Positions 51,982 to 63,123 of a DNA stretch of 64,000 nt are shown piece after piece. Every line of letters starts with the position of its first letter. Position 1 is the stretch's first letter. The position numbers and the translations under genes were made by a program. Under the pieces are notes generated by a model, which saw only the letters and a list, made by a program, of their open reading frames with translations, had not been told where the DNA came from and did not search any database. Origin of the DNA: Zantedeschia hybrid cultivar (taxonomy: Eukaryota > Streptophyta > Magnoliopsida > Alismatales > Araceae); assembly GCA_030544215.1 (NCBI GenBank), contig JARZZO010000004.1, positions 41,963,980-42,027,979 on the forward strand, given 5' to 3'.

Positions 51982-53605
51982 TGTAGACACCGATTTTGGA
52001 CCACCCTTTTGGTCATAAACCCCCTCCGTCATTAGCCCATCATCACCCAAACCCCTCATCTTAGCCATCTCAGCCCACTAACAACTAGGCCCATTAACCA
52101 AATCCCGACTCTAGCCACCTTTTCGTGGAAGGCCACCCCTCGCCTTCCACCACCCTTCGAAGGCCACCCCTTGCCTTCCACCTCCTTCGAAGGCCACCCC
52201 CTGCCTTCTACACTCTTGGAAGGCCAGCCACCTTGCCTTCCACCTTTTTGCCACCTTTTTCACTTTTTACTATCTTTTCGTGGAAGGCCAACCAGGCTGC
52301 CTTCCACCACCCGTGGAAGGCCAGCCACCTTGCTTTCCACCTTTTGGCCACCTTTTTTACTTTTTATCACCTTTTCGTGGAAGGCCAGCCAGTCCGCCTT
52401 CCACCATCCTTCGAAGGCCACCCCTTTGCCTTCCACCATCCTTCGAAGGCCACCCCTTTGCCTTCCACCACCCTTCGAAGGCTACCCCTCGCCTTCCACC
52501 ACCCTTCGAAGGCCACCCCTTGCCTTCCACCCCCTTCGAAGGCCAACCGGGCCACCTTCCACCACTTCGTGGAAGGCCAGCTACCTGGCCTTCCACGGGG
52601 TTGGAAGGCATGTTGCCTGGCCGTCTACTCCCTAACCACCCCCTTGACCTCGTCTTCCCCAAGATCTCCTCTACTCGCCGCCCTCACCTCCACTACTCCG
52701 ATCACTCCCCACTCCGGCGACTGTCGCGCGCACCACCTCCGACCCTTGACCACTTCCTATTGGCTGAAGGTTGATTTACGGGGATTTAGACCCCTATTTT
52801 CTCCTATTTTTTCCTTCATCTATTTAAACCCCCCAGGTTCCCTCGAGCAAGGGGGTTGGAAAGGGATTAAGAAGGAGTTTCTTTCTCGGAGCGGGTCGAC
52901 TTTGAGGAGTCGAGCGGGCAAAGAGTCAGAGGGCTGTTTCAGGAGGAATGTCACTCTAAATGGGCTTGTCTTCCTAACCTTCTCTTTATTTTTCACCTTT
53001 TTCACTTCATTGCATTTCCAATCTCCATCTAGTCCGTAACATTCCCCTCTCTCACTCTTCTTTCCACTTTCAACACATCACTTCACTTTTCACACACGAG
53101 CACCCTGTCTGCATGCATGCATTTTAGGATGACTTAGCACCCTTTACCCCCAGAGGTTTCAAACAAAAAATCGGGAGGTGGGTGGCCATAACATATGGTC
53201 ACCTTCCCTCCCAAACACCCATTCGGTGCGTCTCCCTCTAATTTTAGTTAATTTTTATGTTTGCATGAACGGATCCTACATGTCACCGTTCTAATCGGGC
53301 TATTTCTTTTCTTTGTCTGTCTTCTCTTTTCAGGGGCTCTTACCAGATTCTGCGCGCGGACTACCGAGCTCTCCTCCTCTGGCCGGCCGGAGGAAGAGAA
53401 GGGGAAACCACCATCTCCCGCTCCCTCAGAACGCGATCACATCCTCACCATCTTGCGGAGCACAGGGACCGTAAGGTAATGCTCCTGGCGATCACATCCT
53501 TTATTTCTAACCTCCCTCCCAAAATCGCCACTGTGCTAAGACGAACGGAGAAAACCCTCGATCCGAAGCCCGCAGCCGCGGCGGGGGACGTTCCGGGCGC
53601 CTACA
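51982..53605 (+). repeat. E3 3' LTR with a 14-unit hairpin array
   Basis: This matches the 5' LTR. The array (about 52125-52630) has one more unit than in the 5' LTR, an exact repeat of the CCATCCTTCGAAGGCC unit near 52437. The TATA-like box is at 52821-52828. It ends CTACA at 53605. Confidence 0.9.
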
Positions 53606-53943
53606 GCCGCCTCAGTTTGTGTGCCCCTAAATAGCGTCGCTGTACCAAGACGCGATTTAACGAATTTAAACAAGGGCTTGCGAGCCCGAGCCCCTTTCTT
53701 CCTCATTCACTCTCTCACTTTCTCTCTATTCTTCCTTCTTTCTCTCCAGCGACTGGTGAGCCCCTTCCTTCTCCGGCTATCTCCCTAAGCTCCGGCCTCT
53801 CTCTCGACTCCGGCGAGCTCCTCCGGCGACCTCCGCTCAACCCTAGCCTCTCTCTTTTTAAGCTTTCTCGTGATCTCTTTCTCTCTCTAGCTCTCACGAG
53901 CCCTCTCTCTCTAGCCCTCCATCTCCCTTTCTCATGCCCGGCC
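53606..53943. other. E2-family spacer upstream of the PMD gene
   Basis: Homologous to about 9840-10022 of E2. One 34-bp motif lies at 53627-53660 (spacer GCTGTACCAA). A pyrimidine-rich stretch follows, then the start codon. Confidence 0.75.
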
Positions 53944-54436
53944 ATGGAGCGAGGAGGACCCAGTGACATGGGTGGCAAGCGGCGGCGAGTCACCGCCGTT
54001 GAAGTGGTGTAGGTGGGCGAGGAGGAAGTCCCGCCGACCGAGGAGTCGGCGCTCATGGAGGCGGCGGCCTTCATAGAGGCCGAGGAAGCCCCTTCGGCCT
54101 CTCCAGCGGGTGAGGAAGTGGTGGCACCGGCCGAGGAGGCAGACCCTCGTTTGGTAAGCCTTGGAACACTCTTTATAGCACTTAAATTCCAATTTTAGGG
54201 AGAGAAAATGGCCCGGCCACAGATTCTTGAAACCTGTGATGAAAGGCGTCTGGGGACATGGATGCCTTTTGAAACGCGTCCCCGTACCCTGACGTGATTT
54301 AAAAATGGGAATTAATTCTCCCAATTAATTTAAAAATTGATTATTAGTGTTCTGATGATGATCCTGGGTGAAAATTGCAGGACACGATGAGGACCAGGAT
54401 CTCCTGGGACTTGGTGGTGGCCGCCTACCGCGATCT
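53944..54436 (+). pseudogene. PMD gene of the older E2-family element, exon 1 and start of exon 2
   Basis: Exon 1 (53944-54153, 70 codons) starts MERGGPSDMGGKRRRVTAVE and is basic then acidic, as at 10023, with a TAG at codon 23. Intron 1 (54154-54380, donor GTAAGC, acceptor AATTGCAG) carries two chained 34-bp motifs (54238-54271 and 54267-54304). Exon 2 begins at 54381 (DTMRTRISWDLVVAAYRD) and is cut at 54436 by the Athila element. It resumes at 62361. Spliced order and phases match the E2 gene. Confidence 0.75.
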
Positions 54437-55108
54437 TGATCGCTCGAAATTATGTGTCGTTAAGCATATTCGAACATCAATCTTAAAATTTCAATTTTCA
54501 CATATAATTATTTGAAAAATAGCAAGTGGTGAGATTGGGTCGAATCCATAGGGAAATAGATTTTTAAAGTTGAAAACCTTGAGTTTTTAGAGAAAAAATA
54601 GAGAGGAAAGAAGATGGATGATTTTATTTGTTAAGAATTGAAATTAATCGGACTTACTATGAATTCATAAAAGGAGCACCCCTAAACGAGCATAATCAGA
54701 CCATCTACTGAACTAAGACTACCTCTAAAACACTAATTAAAAGTAGAATATAAAGTTTGAGTAGTGTCAACAAAAGAAAAAATAAAAATTGTAGAACAAA
54801 AAGATGGAGAAAAGATAACTTTTTTCAAAGGAACTACTGTCATTCAATATTAGAACAATATGAAATTTTATTGAAAATAAAAAATTAACATGACTTTCAT
54901 AAGAAAACTTTTAAAAAAAATATTCGAAATACAGTGTAACATGGAGAACTCAAAAACTAGAGAGAGAGGTAGTGGAGAGAGAAAACTGATGTTTGCAACC
55001 GTCGTAGCCCTTCGCGCGGATCCTTTGTTGCTTTGGACTCCTTTCAGTGGTTAGTTGCAGTGCCTCGAGTCCACCTCTTACCCTGACAGCCGCTGGTTTG
55101 AGAGAGAT

Positions 55109-55110
<2 letters not shown>

Positions 55111-55155
<45 letters not shown>
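55111..55155. repeat. AG dinucleotide microsatellite
   Basis: About 22 AG repeats. The other LTR has only a short interrupted run at the same place (61451-61475), so the array grew or shrank after insertion. Confidence 0.9.
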
Positions 55156-55157
<2 letters not shown>

Positions 55158-55670
55158 AAAAGCTAGAGAGAGAGGGGGTACTGTAGCAAAGAGAGGGAGA
55201 AAGTGAGAGAGAGAAATTGGGAGAGAGAGAGAGATTCGGATGGAGGGGGTGAGAGAGTTTAAAATTTTCAAAAGTTCAGAATTTTTAGGAATTGAGAGCA
55301 AGAATTTCAAAAAGAAGAATCGAGTCCTCTTTTTCTCCCACTCTCTTGATTTTTATAAAAGAGAATTCTTAATTCAAATTTTGAATTTCAAATCCTCTAA
55401 TAAATGGGCCCTTAATTGCTTGCATTAAGCTCCCCCTTGATTAGAGGATTATCTATGAATGTACATTTGAAATTTAAATTTAGAGAGGGATATTTCAAAT
55501 TTTGAATTTTGAATTGAAGAATAAATGTTATTTTTGAGATTTTTAAATTTTAAAATTCAAATTTAAAAAATAATATTTTTGAAATTCGAATTCTGAAATT
55601 CCCTCTTCTCTCTCTTAGTTGGCTTGTGGTTCCCTTTTTAAGAAAGAAAGGAATACAATCTTGTTCCTTC

Positions 55671-55732
55671 CAAGATTCAATCCCTGGTCACTTCCTTGAA
55701 ATCTAGGTAGTCTAACCACTATGCCATCTACT
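55671..55732 (-). other. tRNA-like stretch in the Athila LTR (A box and B box)
   Basis: On the minus strand, TGGCATAGTGGTTAGAC resembles a Pol III A box, and GGGATTGAATC about 30 nt further resembles a B box. The copy in the other LTR (62010-62067) has GGGTTCGAATCTT, an almost perfect B box. Arms do not fold well enough for a functional tRNA call. Confidence 0.45.
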
Positions 55733-56016
55733 TGTTTATATCCTGCATTCACATAAAATAACAGTTAAGTTCATGCGGCAATCAATAACTCGCCCAAATG
55801 CACATTAAATAATTGTCGAGAAAGTCTTATTTGAGAATGAAATTGCTACCTTTATTCAATCTATGGAGTGATGATATTTGAAATTTAAATTTTATAGAAT
55901 TGATATGTTTGAAAGTACAGTTGATTTATCTATCATTCTATGTGATTTTGTTCATTAAATTAATAGCAAAGTGTGTAAATTTCATCTGTTATTTATGTAA
56001 AATTGTGAACTTGTCA

Positions 56017-57233
56017 CATCCCCTAACTTAATCATTGCTAGTCCCTTAGTAATGCAATCATGTGAAAAATTAGGACTACCATGATTAGTAAAAAGAATCA
56101 AACTTCATTTTAAAAGATATCTATTGCAAATGGTAGGCAATTTGAATTCAAGTTTTCGTTCTTCCGCCCACTATACTTGAAATCCGGACAGGTGATTGTA
56201 CATATCAATTGAGGTGCTTGGAGTTCATTTCTATCATGTTTGGTATATCGTTGCCTTCGCTGACCTTTGGTGAAGAACTTCCCAGGGGAGAGAAAAGAAA
56301 AAGAGATCTATGGATTAGTTGGCTAGGCCCGCTTTTCAGTTCTCGCACCAACTCAACACTTTTTAGGATTTGGTCTTATTTTGTTGTGAAGGACTTTTTG
56401 ATTTAGCGCGATTGTTTTTTTTTTTTTTTCATTTGGTTGCGCTTTGAGAGTGCATACTTTTTGCCACCCTTTTTACTTTGCCTGAGGGGAGCGTACGCAC
56501 TTTTTGCCACTGTCCTTCCCTTGGCTCTTTCAAAGCATATTTATTTGATCATGCTTCTAATTGTCCTTTTTTCGAGCTGACCGCCTCCTTAAAGTGTTAA
56601 GCGGATTGGTCTCCTATTACAAATCCTAACTTCCCTTTCGTTTTGACCTAAAAATAAAAACAGAATGGGTAATCCTACACTTCGGGTCAACTCCAGCAAC
56701 TCTACATTTTTAGGATTTTTCATTCTTTCCAAGTTACCGTGTGTGTGTGAAAATCATCCCGTCGTGACTCTTTGTGGAGAGGGGGGTTAATTCAAACTTT
56801 TACTCAACGTCCTATCTCAATATTGATTTGTTTAAGACATCCTAAATAAAGTATAATGAACAAGAATATCCGTTGGAGTGTGAAAATGAATTTTTTTTTT
56901 AAAATTTTGTGTGAAAATGGAATTTATTTTTTAAAAAAATTTTTATTCATTTTAAACGATTATTCAATATGCACTATGATTCTCCTCCCCAACTTGAATG
57001 ACATTGTCCTCAATGGCATGGTAATGGAAAGAATTATTTAACATGAAATCCATAATGAGGAAATATACAACCTAAGGTATGTGAGAGGCTTCTCCATGTA
57101 CACCAATGTAGATGATCTCAGTTTTCTAACAAGAAAAGAAAAAGAGAAGAATCAGAATAAAAATTAGAAAATTGGGTTGTCTCCCAATAAACGCTAAGTT
57201 TAACGTCTTCAGCCGGACGCATGTGAGTTCTTA
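56017..57233. other. Athila 3' internal region, non-coding
   Basis: AT-rich sequence where pol would be expected further upstream in a full Athila. No open frame with recognisable content. A minus-strand AGGGGATG tract lies next to the LTR. Confidence 0.6.
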
Positions 57234-59726
57234 TCAACCTGGGTCAATTGATTTCTTGGTATCATTTTGTGTGTCCTGCTCAGACATTCTCAGAGCCATA
57301 CTTTTCCTACTCATGAAGTGATGATTTGTCTGATTTGACCATTTGACTACCTTATTCACGCTTACTTCACCTAGACCTTGGTTTATGTGTAATTCTCCTA
57401 TCGAGTTAGCATGTCTCACCATATGAATGTCGTGCATGCGATCAGGCTGTAAGGAATTGTGCTCAAATTCAGGAGGAGATATAGGAGATGGCAGTGTTTG
57501 CCTAGGGTGCAATTTTGGTACAGGTTCAATGATAGGCCAAGGACTAGGCGAGTGAGGCAAATTGTGAAGTGAATCAATGTCCTTCGTGTAGGATAAAGAC
57601 TGTTCAAACTCCAAATTCTCTTCTAAGGGAAAGAGGAACTGTTCTAAATCTGGACTATCTAGAGCTTCTAGAAAAGAGATTTTTGGTTTATAATTCTCAG
57701 GATATTGCTCAATTTTTCCTTTTTCTTGAATGATATTGGGTTCTTCATTCTCTTCTTCTTCTTCTTCGGTTTGCTCATGATTGAGTTGATTAGATCCTTG
57801 ATTTGGGTAAGGATTTGGCAAAATTTTACCACTTCTTAAAGCCAAAATTGTTTTCGCATTTTCTAACTGTGGGCATCTTGGTGGATTTGGGCCCATTTGA
57901 GGTTGGGCCTGGTGCTGGGCTGGCTTCTTGCTGCTAACGGGCTTGAATTCTAAAGCCCTTGGGAAGGGGACCTTGGGTTGGTCTGGGCTAAGATCTTCAT
58001 CTATTTTCTCTTTTCCTTTGGCCTCTCCCCCCAACTTAATATAGATTTTGGATTGAAAAATGTTGTTCTGTTTATGGGAGATTTTATCTGCTGTTTGAGA
58101 CTTAGAAGAATTCGTTAAGATTTCACCATTCCTCAAAACTGAGATGGCATTAGCATTCTCAACATGCGGTCCATTTTGTGGTATGGATGGGCCGGGTTGA
58201 AGCCTTTGAGGAATGGGTAGGGGTGGTTGTTGTTGGAAATTCGGAGGATAGTTTCGTGGGTTTGCAATTGGTTGACTGGGTAACGGACCCACTTCTCTCC
58301 TCATAGTGGTGTTGGCCATTTGGCCAAGTTGGGCTTCCAGTTTTGCAATGGATTGCTGCTGGGAGCTGACCAGTTGTTGCTGTTGTTGTTGGTTCAAGAG
58401 TAATTGTTGCAACATATTGAACTTTTCATCATTTTGATTTGGTGGCTGAGGCGGTGGAATTTGGTATGAAGGCTGAGAATACATGTTTTGAGTGTTATTG
58501 GGCTGAAAATAAGGGACTTGAGATTGGGATTGGGTAGGTTGACTTTTATTGAAGGCTTGATTTGGAAAATAATTCTGTTGGTGGGCCATGTTCCGAAAGT
58601 TTTGTGTTTGTGAGTTTAGAGCTTGGGCTTGTTGAGGTTTCCATGAAAAATTAGGATGATTCTTCCAGCCAGGGTTGTAGGTGTTATAATATGGATCATG
58701 ATTGGACTTTGAATAACCCTGGGTTGCTTGGACTTGTTCTTGGATGAATGTTGGCAATTGGGCCGCCGTAGGACACTCACTGACATGGTGAGTTGGGCTG
58801 GCACAAAGACTACAAGCTTCTTGATAAGATGGAGAAGGTTCTGAGTATGGTCTTGATTGTGCATGGATATTAGATCCTTGATTATTTGAAGCTAGGAGTT
58901 GGTCTAGTTTTTAGGCCATAAGATCTATTTTGCTCATTTGTTGGGCCAGAAGGTCCACCTTATCCAATTTTTGGGACAAGGCATTGATATCCATTCAAAG
59001 TTCAAATTCTCTTCTATTTCTTATTTCATAAACTCCAGTCCGTTTGGATGTTCTCACAGATCTTTCATATGATGAAAGTGAGGCATGATTTATTGAATTT
59101 TCACTTAACATTTCAAACAAATCATAAGCTTCTTTCTCACTTTTACTCAAGAATGCTCCTCCGCACGATGCATCTACCATTTGCTTGTATTGTGTATCTA
59201 AACCTTCATAAAATGCTTGCACAATTTGCCATCTAGACAATTCATGGTGTGGACATTTTCTCAGCAATTTCTTCAATCGTTTCCAAGATTCATGGATTTG
59301 TTCTCCCGGTAATTGTGAGAATCTAGTTATAGCCCTTCTCATGGTATTTGTTCTCCCAATAGGATAGATTTTTTTCAGGAATTCTTGTTGCATTTCGGGC
59401 CAAGTCCTAATGGGCTTCCTTATCGTCCCAAGCCAATATTTGGCTTTGTCCTTAAGTGAGAAAGGGAATAGGGTAAGTCGAAGGGCATCTTTCGTAAAAT
59501 CTTGAATTTTCACGGTTGAACAAATCTTAAAGAATTCATTCAAATGTTTATATGGATCTTCATTGGTATTCCCATAGAAAGATGGGAGCATTTGGATGGT
59601 GCTTGGCTTGATCTCATAATGGCTAGCATGGACATTAGGCAATTGGATACAAGATGAGGGATTATAGTCTTGAAGAATGAAATATTCCTTCATTTGTTTA
59701 GGCATTTGTTGATTATTTCCAGCCAT
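57234..59726 (-). pseudogene. gag: Athila-type gag with two in-frame stops
   Basis: One frame of about 830 codons, broken by TGA at 58995-58997 and a TAA near 58915. The first part (MAGNNQQMPKQMKEYFILQD) leads into the Athila capsid domain: FYGNTNEDPYKHLNEFFKIC, FPFSLKDKAKYWLGTIRKPI, ESWKRLKKLLRKCPHHELSR, FYEGLDTQYKQMVDASCGGA. After the stops there is a CCHC knuckle (ACSLCASPTHHVSECPTAAQ), then FIQEQVQATQGYSKSNHDPY and a Gln/Pro-rich tail. Keeping an otherwise open gag while losing all pol suggests that Gag was retained for a time, as in other gag-only plant elements. Confidence 0.88.
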
Positions 59727-60772
59727 TTGATGTTGAATATTTATTTGGTGATGTAACTATCTCTCAATTTCTTGAATTAGATTGATAATTTCTGTATTTT
59801 GAGATCTTCTACCTAACATACACTAGACCAAGATGAGATGAGAATGGTTGTTTTTGTTGTTTTTATTTTTATATATTTTTTTATGCAAAGACAAACAAGT
59901 TAACAACAAATTCTTAATGACCTAAGTGTACCCTAGACTTAAGAATGAGATTTCTCACAAAATGGCTAAAATTCACTATGAATCACACCTACAATAGATC
60001 AATCGACCAGGTAAGAGGTGGGATAGTGGGAGGCTCTCCCTAGTTTCATAGGGACCTAGTTAAATAACCACTTGTCCACTTAGGCGTTTGCCTTTGTAAC
60101 CTCTTGTCTAGACACCGTTGTCCAAAGTAGAAATGAATTCAAAGCTCGGTCCAATCATAGTGTGAACCCTAGGTGCAATTGCTATTTGATTTTTATTGGG
60201 CTTGGGACAATGCAAGATGGAGTGTTTGTGGTTTGTAGGTCAAGGAAGGGTGATGAAATCCCCACCTTATCTTGTTATGAAGATGCCCTTAAATTATTTT
60301 ATCAATGAAATGCACACCCCAATTCAATTAAGTTTGTTTTGTGCAATAATAAAATGTCAATGCATGAACATGTTATTTGCACAATTTGAAAAGACTCACC
60401 TTACTTCCCGCACTCTTCAACATGAATCAAATGACAAAAATTGAAAACTAATGCACTCCTAAATGATGTATGTCCTAAAACATGATGGTTTGGTTTCTAA
60501 TCTTGAAATGATTTATTTTTTATTTTGGTTTTCTGATTTTTTTTTTTTTTATAGTTAATGGGTTCTATCACAATTCTAAAATCTGAAAATAAAAAGAAAA
60601 TAGTTGATAAGTTGGAACAAACTCACCAAATTTCCTTTTCTCCTTCCTTTTTTATTTATTTATTTTCAAAGTACCTGCAAAAGAAGAGAATAAATGTGAG
60701 TATGGATGTACACAAATGGACCCAAAATTATCAAAATTAAGAATCTAATTCCTTGGCAACTGTGCCAAAAAT
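59727..60772. other. Athila 5' leader
   Basis: AT-rich untranslated leader on the minus strand with the primer site next to the 5' LTR (about 60750-60767). No gene is supported. Confidence 0.6.
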
Positions 60773-62355
60773 TGATCGCTCGAAATTGTGTCGTTAAGTA
60801 TATTCGAACATCAATCTTAAAATTCTAATTTTCACATATAATTATTTGAAAAATAGCAAGTGGTGAGATTGGGTCGAATCCACAGGGAAATAGATTTTTA
60901 AAGTTGAAAACCTTGAGTTTTTAGAGGAAAAATAGAGAAGAAAGAAGAGGGAGCATGATGATTTGATTTGTTAAGAATTGAAATTAATCGGACTTACTAT
61001 GAACTCACCAAAGGACCACTCCTAAACAAGCATAATTAGACTATCTACTGAACTAAGACTGCCTATAAAACACTAATTAAAAGTAGAATATAAAGTTTGA
61101 GTAGTGTCAACAGAAGAAAAAATAAAAGTTGCAGAACAAAAAGATGGAGAAAAGATAACTTTTTTCAAAGGAGCTGCTATCATTCAATATTAGAACAATA
61201 TGAAATTTTATTGAAAATAAAAAATTAACATGACTTTCATAAGAAAACTTTTACAAAAAATATTCGAAATACAATGTAACATGGAGAACTCAAAAACTAG
61301 AGAGAGAGGCAGTGGTGAGAGAAAACTGATGTTTGCAGCCGTCGTTGCCCTTCGCGCAGATCTTTGGTAGCTTTGAACTCGTTCCAGTCGTCAGTTGCAG
61401 TGCCTCGAGTCTACCTCTTGCCCTGACAGCCACTGGTTTGAGAGAGATGTAGAGAGAGAGAGAGAGGGAGAGAGAACAAAAACTAGAGAGAGAGGGGGGG
61501 CTGCTACAGTACCCACGGGTACTGTAGCAAAGAGAGGGAGAAAGTGAGAGAGAGAATTTGGGAGAGAGAGAGATTCGGATGGAGGGGGTGAGAGAGTTTA
61601 AAATTTTCAAAAGTTCAGAATTTTTAGGAATTGAGAACAAGAATTTCAAAAATAAGATTCAAGTCCTCTTTTTCTCCCACTCTCTTGGTTTTTATAGAAG
61701 AGAATTCTTAATTCAAATTTTGAATTTCAAATCCTCTAATAAATGGGTCCTTAATTGCTTGCATTAAGCTCCCCCTTGATTAGAGTATTTTCCATGAATG
61801 TACATTTGAAATTTAAATTTAGAAAGGGATATTTCAAATTTTGAATTTTGAATTGAAGAATAAATGTTATTTTCAAGATTTTGAAATTTTAAAATTCAAA
61901 TTTAAAAAATAATATTTTTGAAATTTGAATTTTGAAATTCCCTCTTCTCTCTCTTAGTTGGCTTGTGGTTCTCTTTTTAAGACAAAAAAGAATACAATCT
62001 TGTTCCTTCCAAGATTCGAACCCTAGTCACTTCCTTGAAATCCAAGTAGTCAAACCACTATGCCATCTACTTGTTCATGTCCTACATTCACACAAAATAA
62101 TAGTTAAGTTCATGCAGCAATCAATAAATCGTCCAAATGCACATTAAATAATTGTCGAGAAAGTCTTATTTGATAATGAAATTGCTACCCTTATTCAATC
62201 TATGGAGTGATGATATTTGAAATTCGAATTTTACATAATTGATATGTTTGAAAGCACAATTGATTTATCTATCATTCCATGTGATTTTGTTCATTAAATT
62301 GATAGCAAAGTGTGTAAATTTCATCTGTTATTTATGTAAAATTGTGAACTTATCA
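60773..62355 (-). repeat. Athila-type 5' LTR
   Basis: Partner of 54437-56016. It carries a 12-bp-arm palindrome at 61503-61528, of which only one arm is present in the other LTR, and the better preserved tRNA-like stretch at 62010-62067. Confidence 0.9.
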
Positions 62356-62360
62356 GGTCT

Positions 62361-63123
62361 CCCAGACTTTCAAAAGGCGAGATTGGCGGAAATGGGATTC
62401 TGGGCGATATTAGAGATAAAACCCTTCTGGATTGACCTAGTATTGCTCCAGGTCCTTAGGGAGAGGTGGCATGCCGAGAGTAGGGCCTTTCTGATACCCT
62501 GGGGACACGTGGTCCCCAGTCTTGAGGACATATGCCAGATCACCGACCTTCGAGTGGAAGGCCGGGCAGTGAGTGGGATTACGTATCCCGATTACCACGG
62601 GCTGGCTCAAGAGCTGCTGGGCCTAGAGTGCACAGGATTGGAAGGCCGGGAATCCCGGACCCTTCTCAGGATAGCGGTGGAGAGATCCTTAGGACTGGAG
62701 GAGCCTAGGCAGCAGCCCGACGAGTCTCGGGCTGAATTGAGATCCAGACTAGCCAGGGCAGCTAGCGAGATATATGGTCAGGATCCTAGTGATAGAGTCA
62801 GGGTAGATAGAGACCTTAGGAGATTCTTACTCTTCTTCTTCGGTAGGCTTCTCTTCGGGACGAAGGGCGACTACATCCATTGTCGCTTCCTGAGTCTCCT
62901 GGTAGATCTTGACTGCTTAGGTGAGTGCGCATGGGGTGTGGCCCTTCTGGCCTATCTCTTCACCGACCTTTCCGCCGTCACACCTGACCGGGAGACCACC
63001 ATCAGCGGCTTCGCGCCGTTTCTTCAAGTACTTAGTTTATTTCATATTTGTTCATTTCATTAAATGCTCATTACTCAATGCGTGTGATCCTAACTACATG
63101 CTTTTTGATGCAGGTGTGGACGT
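62361..63123 (+). pseudogene. PMD gene of the older E2-family element, rest of exon 2 and start of exon 3
   Basis: Exon 2 resumes after the Athila target site at LPDFQKARLAEMGFWAILEI and stays open to donor GTACTT at 63028. Motifs: FLIPWGHVVPSLEDICQITD, VSGITYPDYHGLAQELLGLE, FFGRLLFGTKGDYIHCRF, CLGECAWGVALLAYLFTDLS. This domain is intact here, whereas the E2 copy has a deletion of about 16 bp just after AESR. Intron 2 (63028-63113) ends TTTGATGCAG. Exon 3 (63114-63123) is cut after ten bases by another LTR. The gene is dead through the insertions, not through decay of this domain. Confidence 0.82.

Larger units (their letters stand above)
43804..53605 (+). mobile_element. E3: Ogre-like element with gag and protease but no RT or integrase
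   Basis: LTRs at 43804-45395 (1592 bp) and 51982-53605 (1624 bp) start TGTAGACACCG and end CTACA. The primer site at 45402-45419 is identical to that of E2. Internal genes are gag (46376-47513) and protease/G-patch (47514-49031). The 2.9 kb from 49032 to the 3' LTR hold no polymerase, so it depends on another element's enzymes. It sits inside an E2-family element: sequence after 53605 continues E2-like sequence equivalent to about 9840. A left target duplication cannot be checked because a second, truncated E3 copy lies there. Confidence 0.85.
54437..56016 (-). repeat. Athila-type 3' LTR
   Basis: Contains an AG microsatellite at 55111-55155, much longer than in the partner LTR, and a tRNA-like stretch at about 55671-55732 on the minus strand. 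Confidence 0.9.
54437..62355 (-). mobile_element. Athila-type gag-only element
   Basis: LTRs at 54437-56016 (1580 bp) and 60773-62355 (1583 bp) start TGATCGCTCGAAATT and end TCA. Target duplication is GATCT (54432-54436) and GGTCT (62356-62360), one base different. The gag is on the minus strand, so the right LTR is the 5' LTR; a primer site starting TGGCACAGTTGCC follows it, a diverged form of the aspartate-tRNA site common in Athila. The 4.76-kb internal region holds gag and no protease, RT or integrase, so it is non-autonomous. It interrupts exon 2 of a PMD gene. Confidence 0.9.

Noticed and set aside
62010..62067. A functional tRNA gene in the Athila LTR
   Set aside because: A and B boxes are present, but acceptor and anticodon arms do not pair acceptably by eye.
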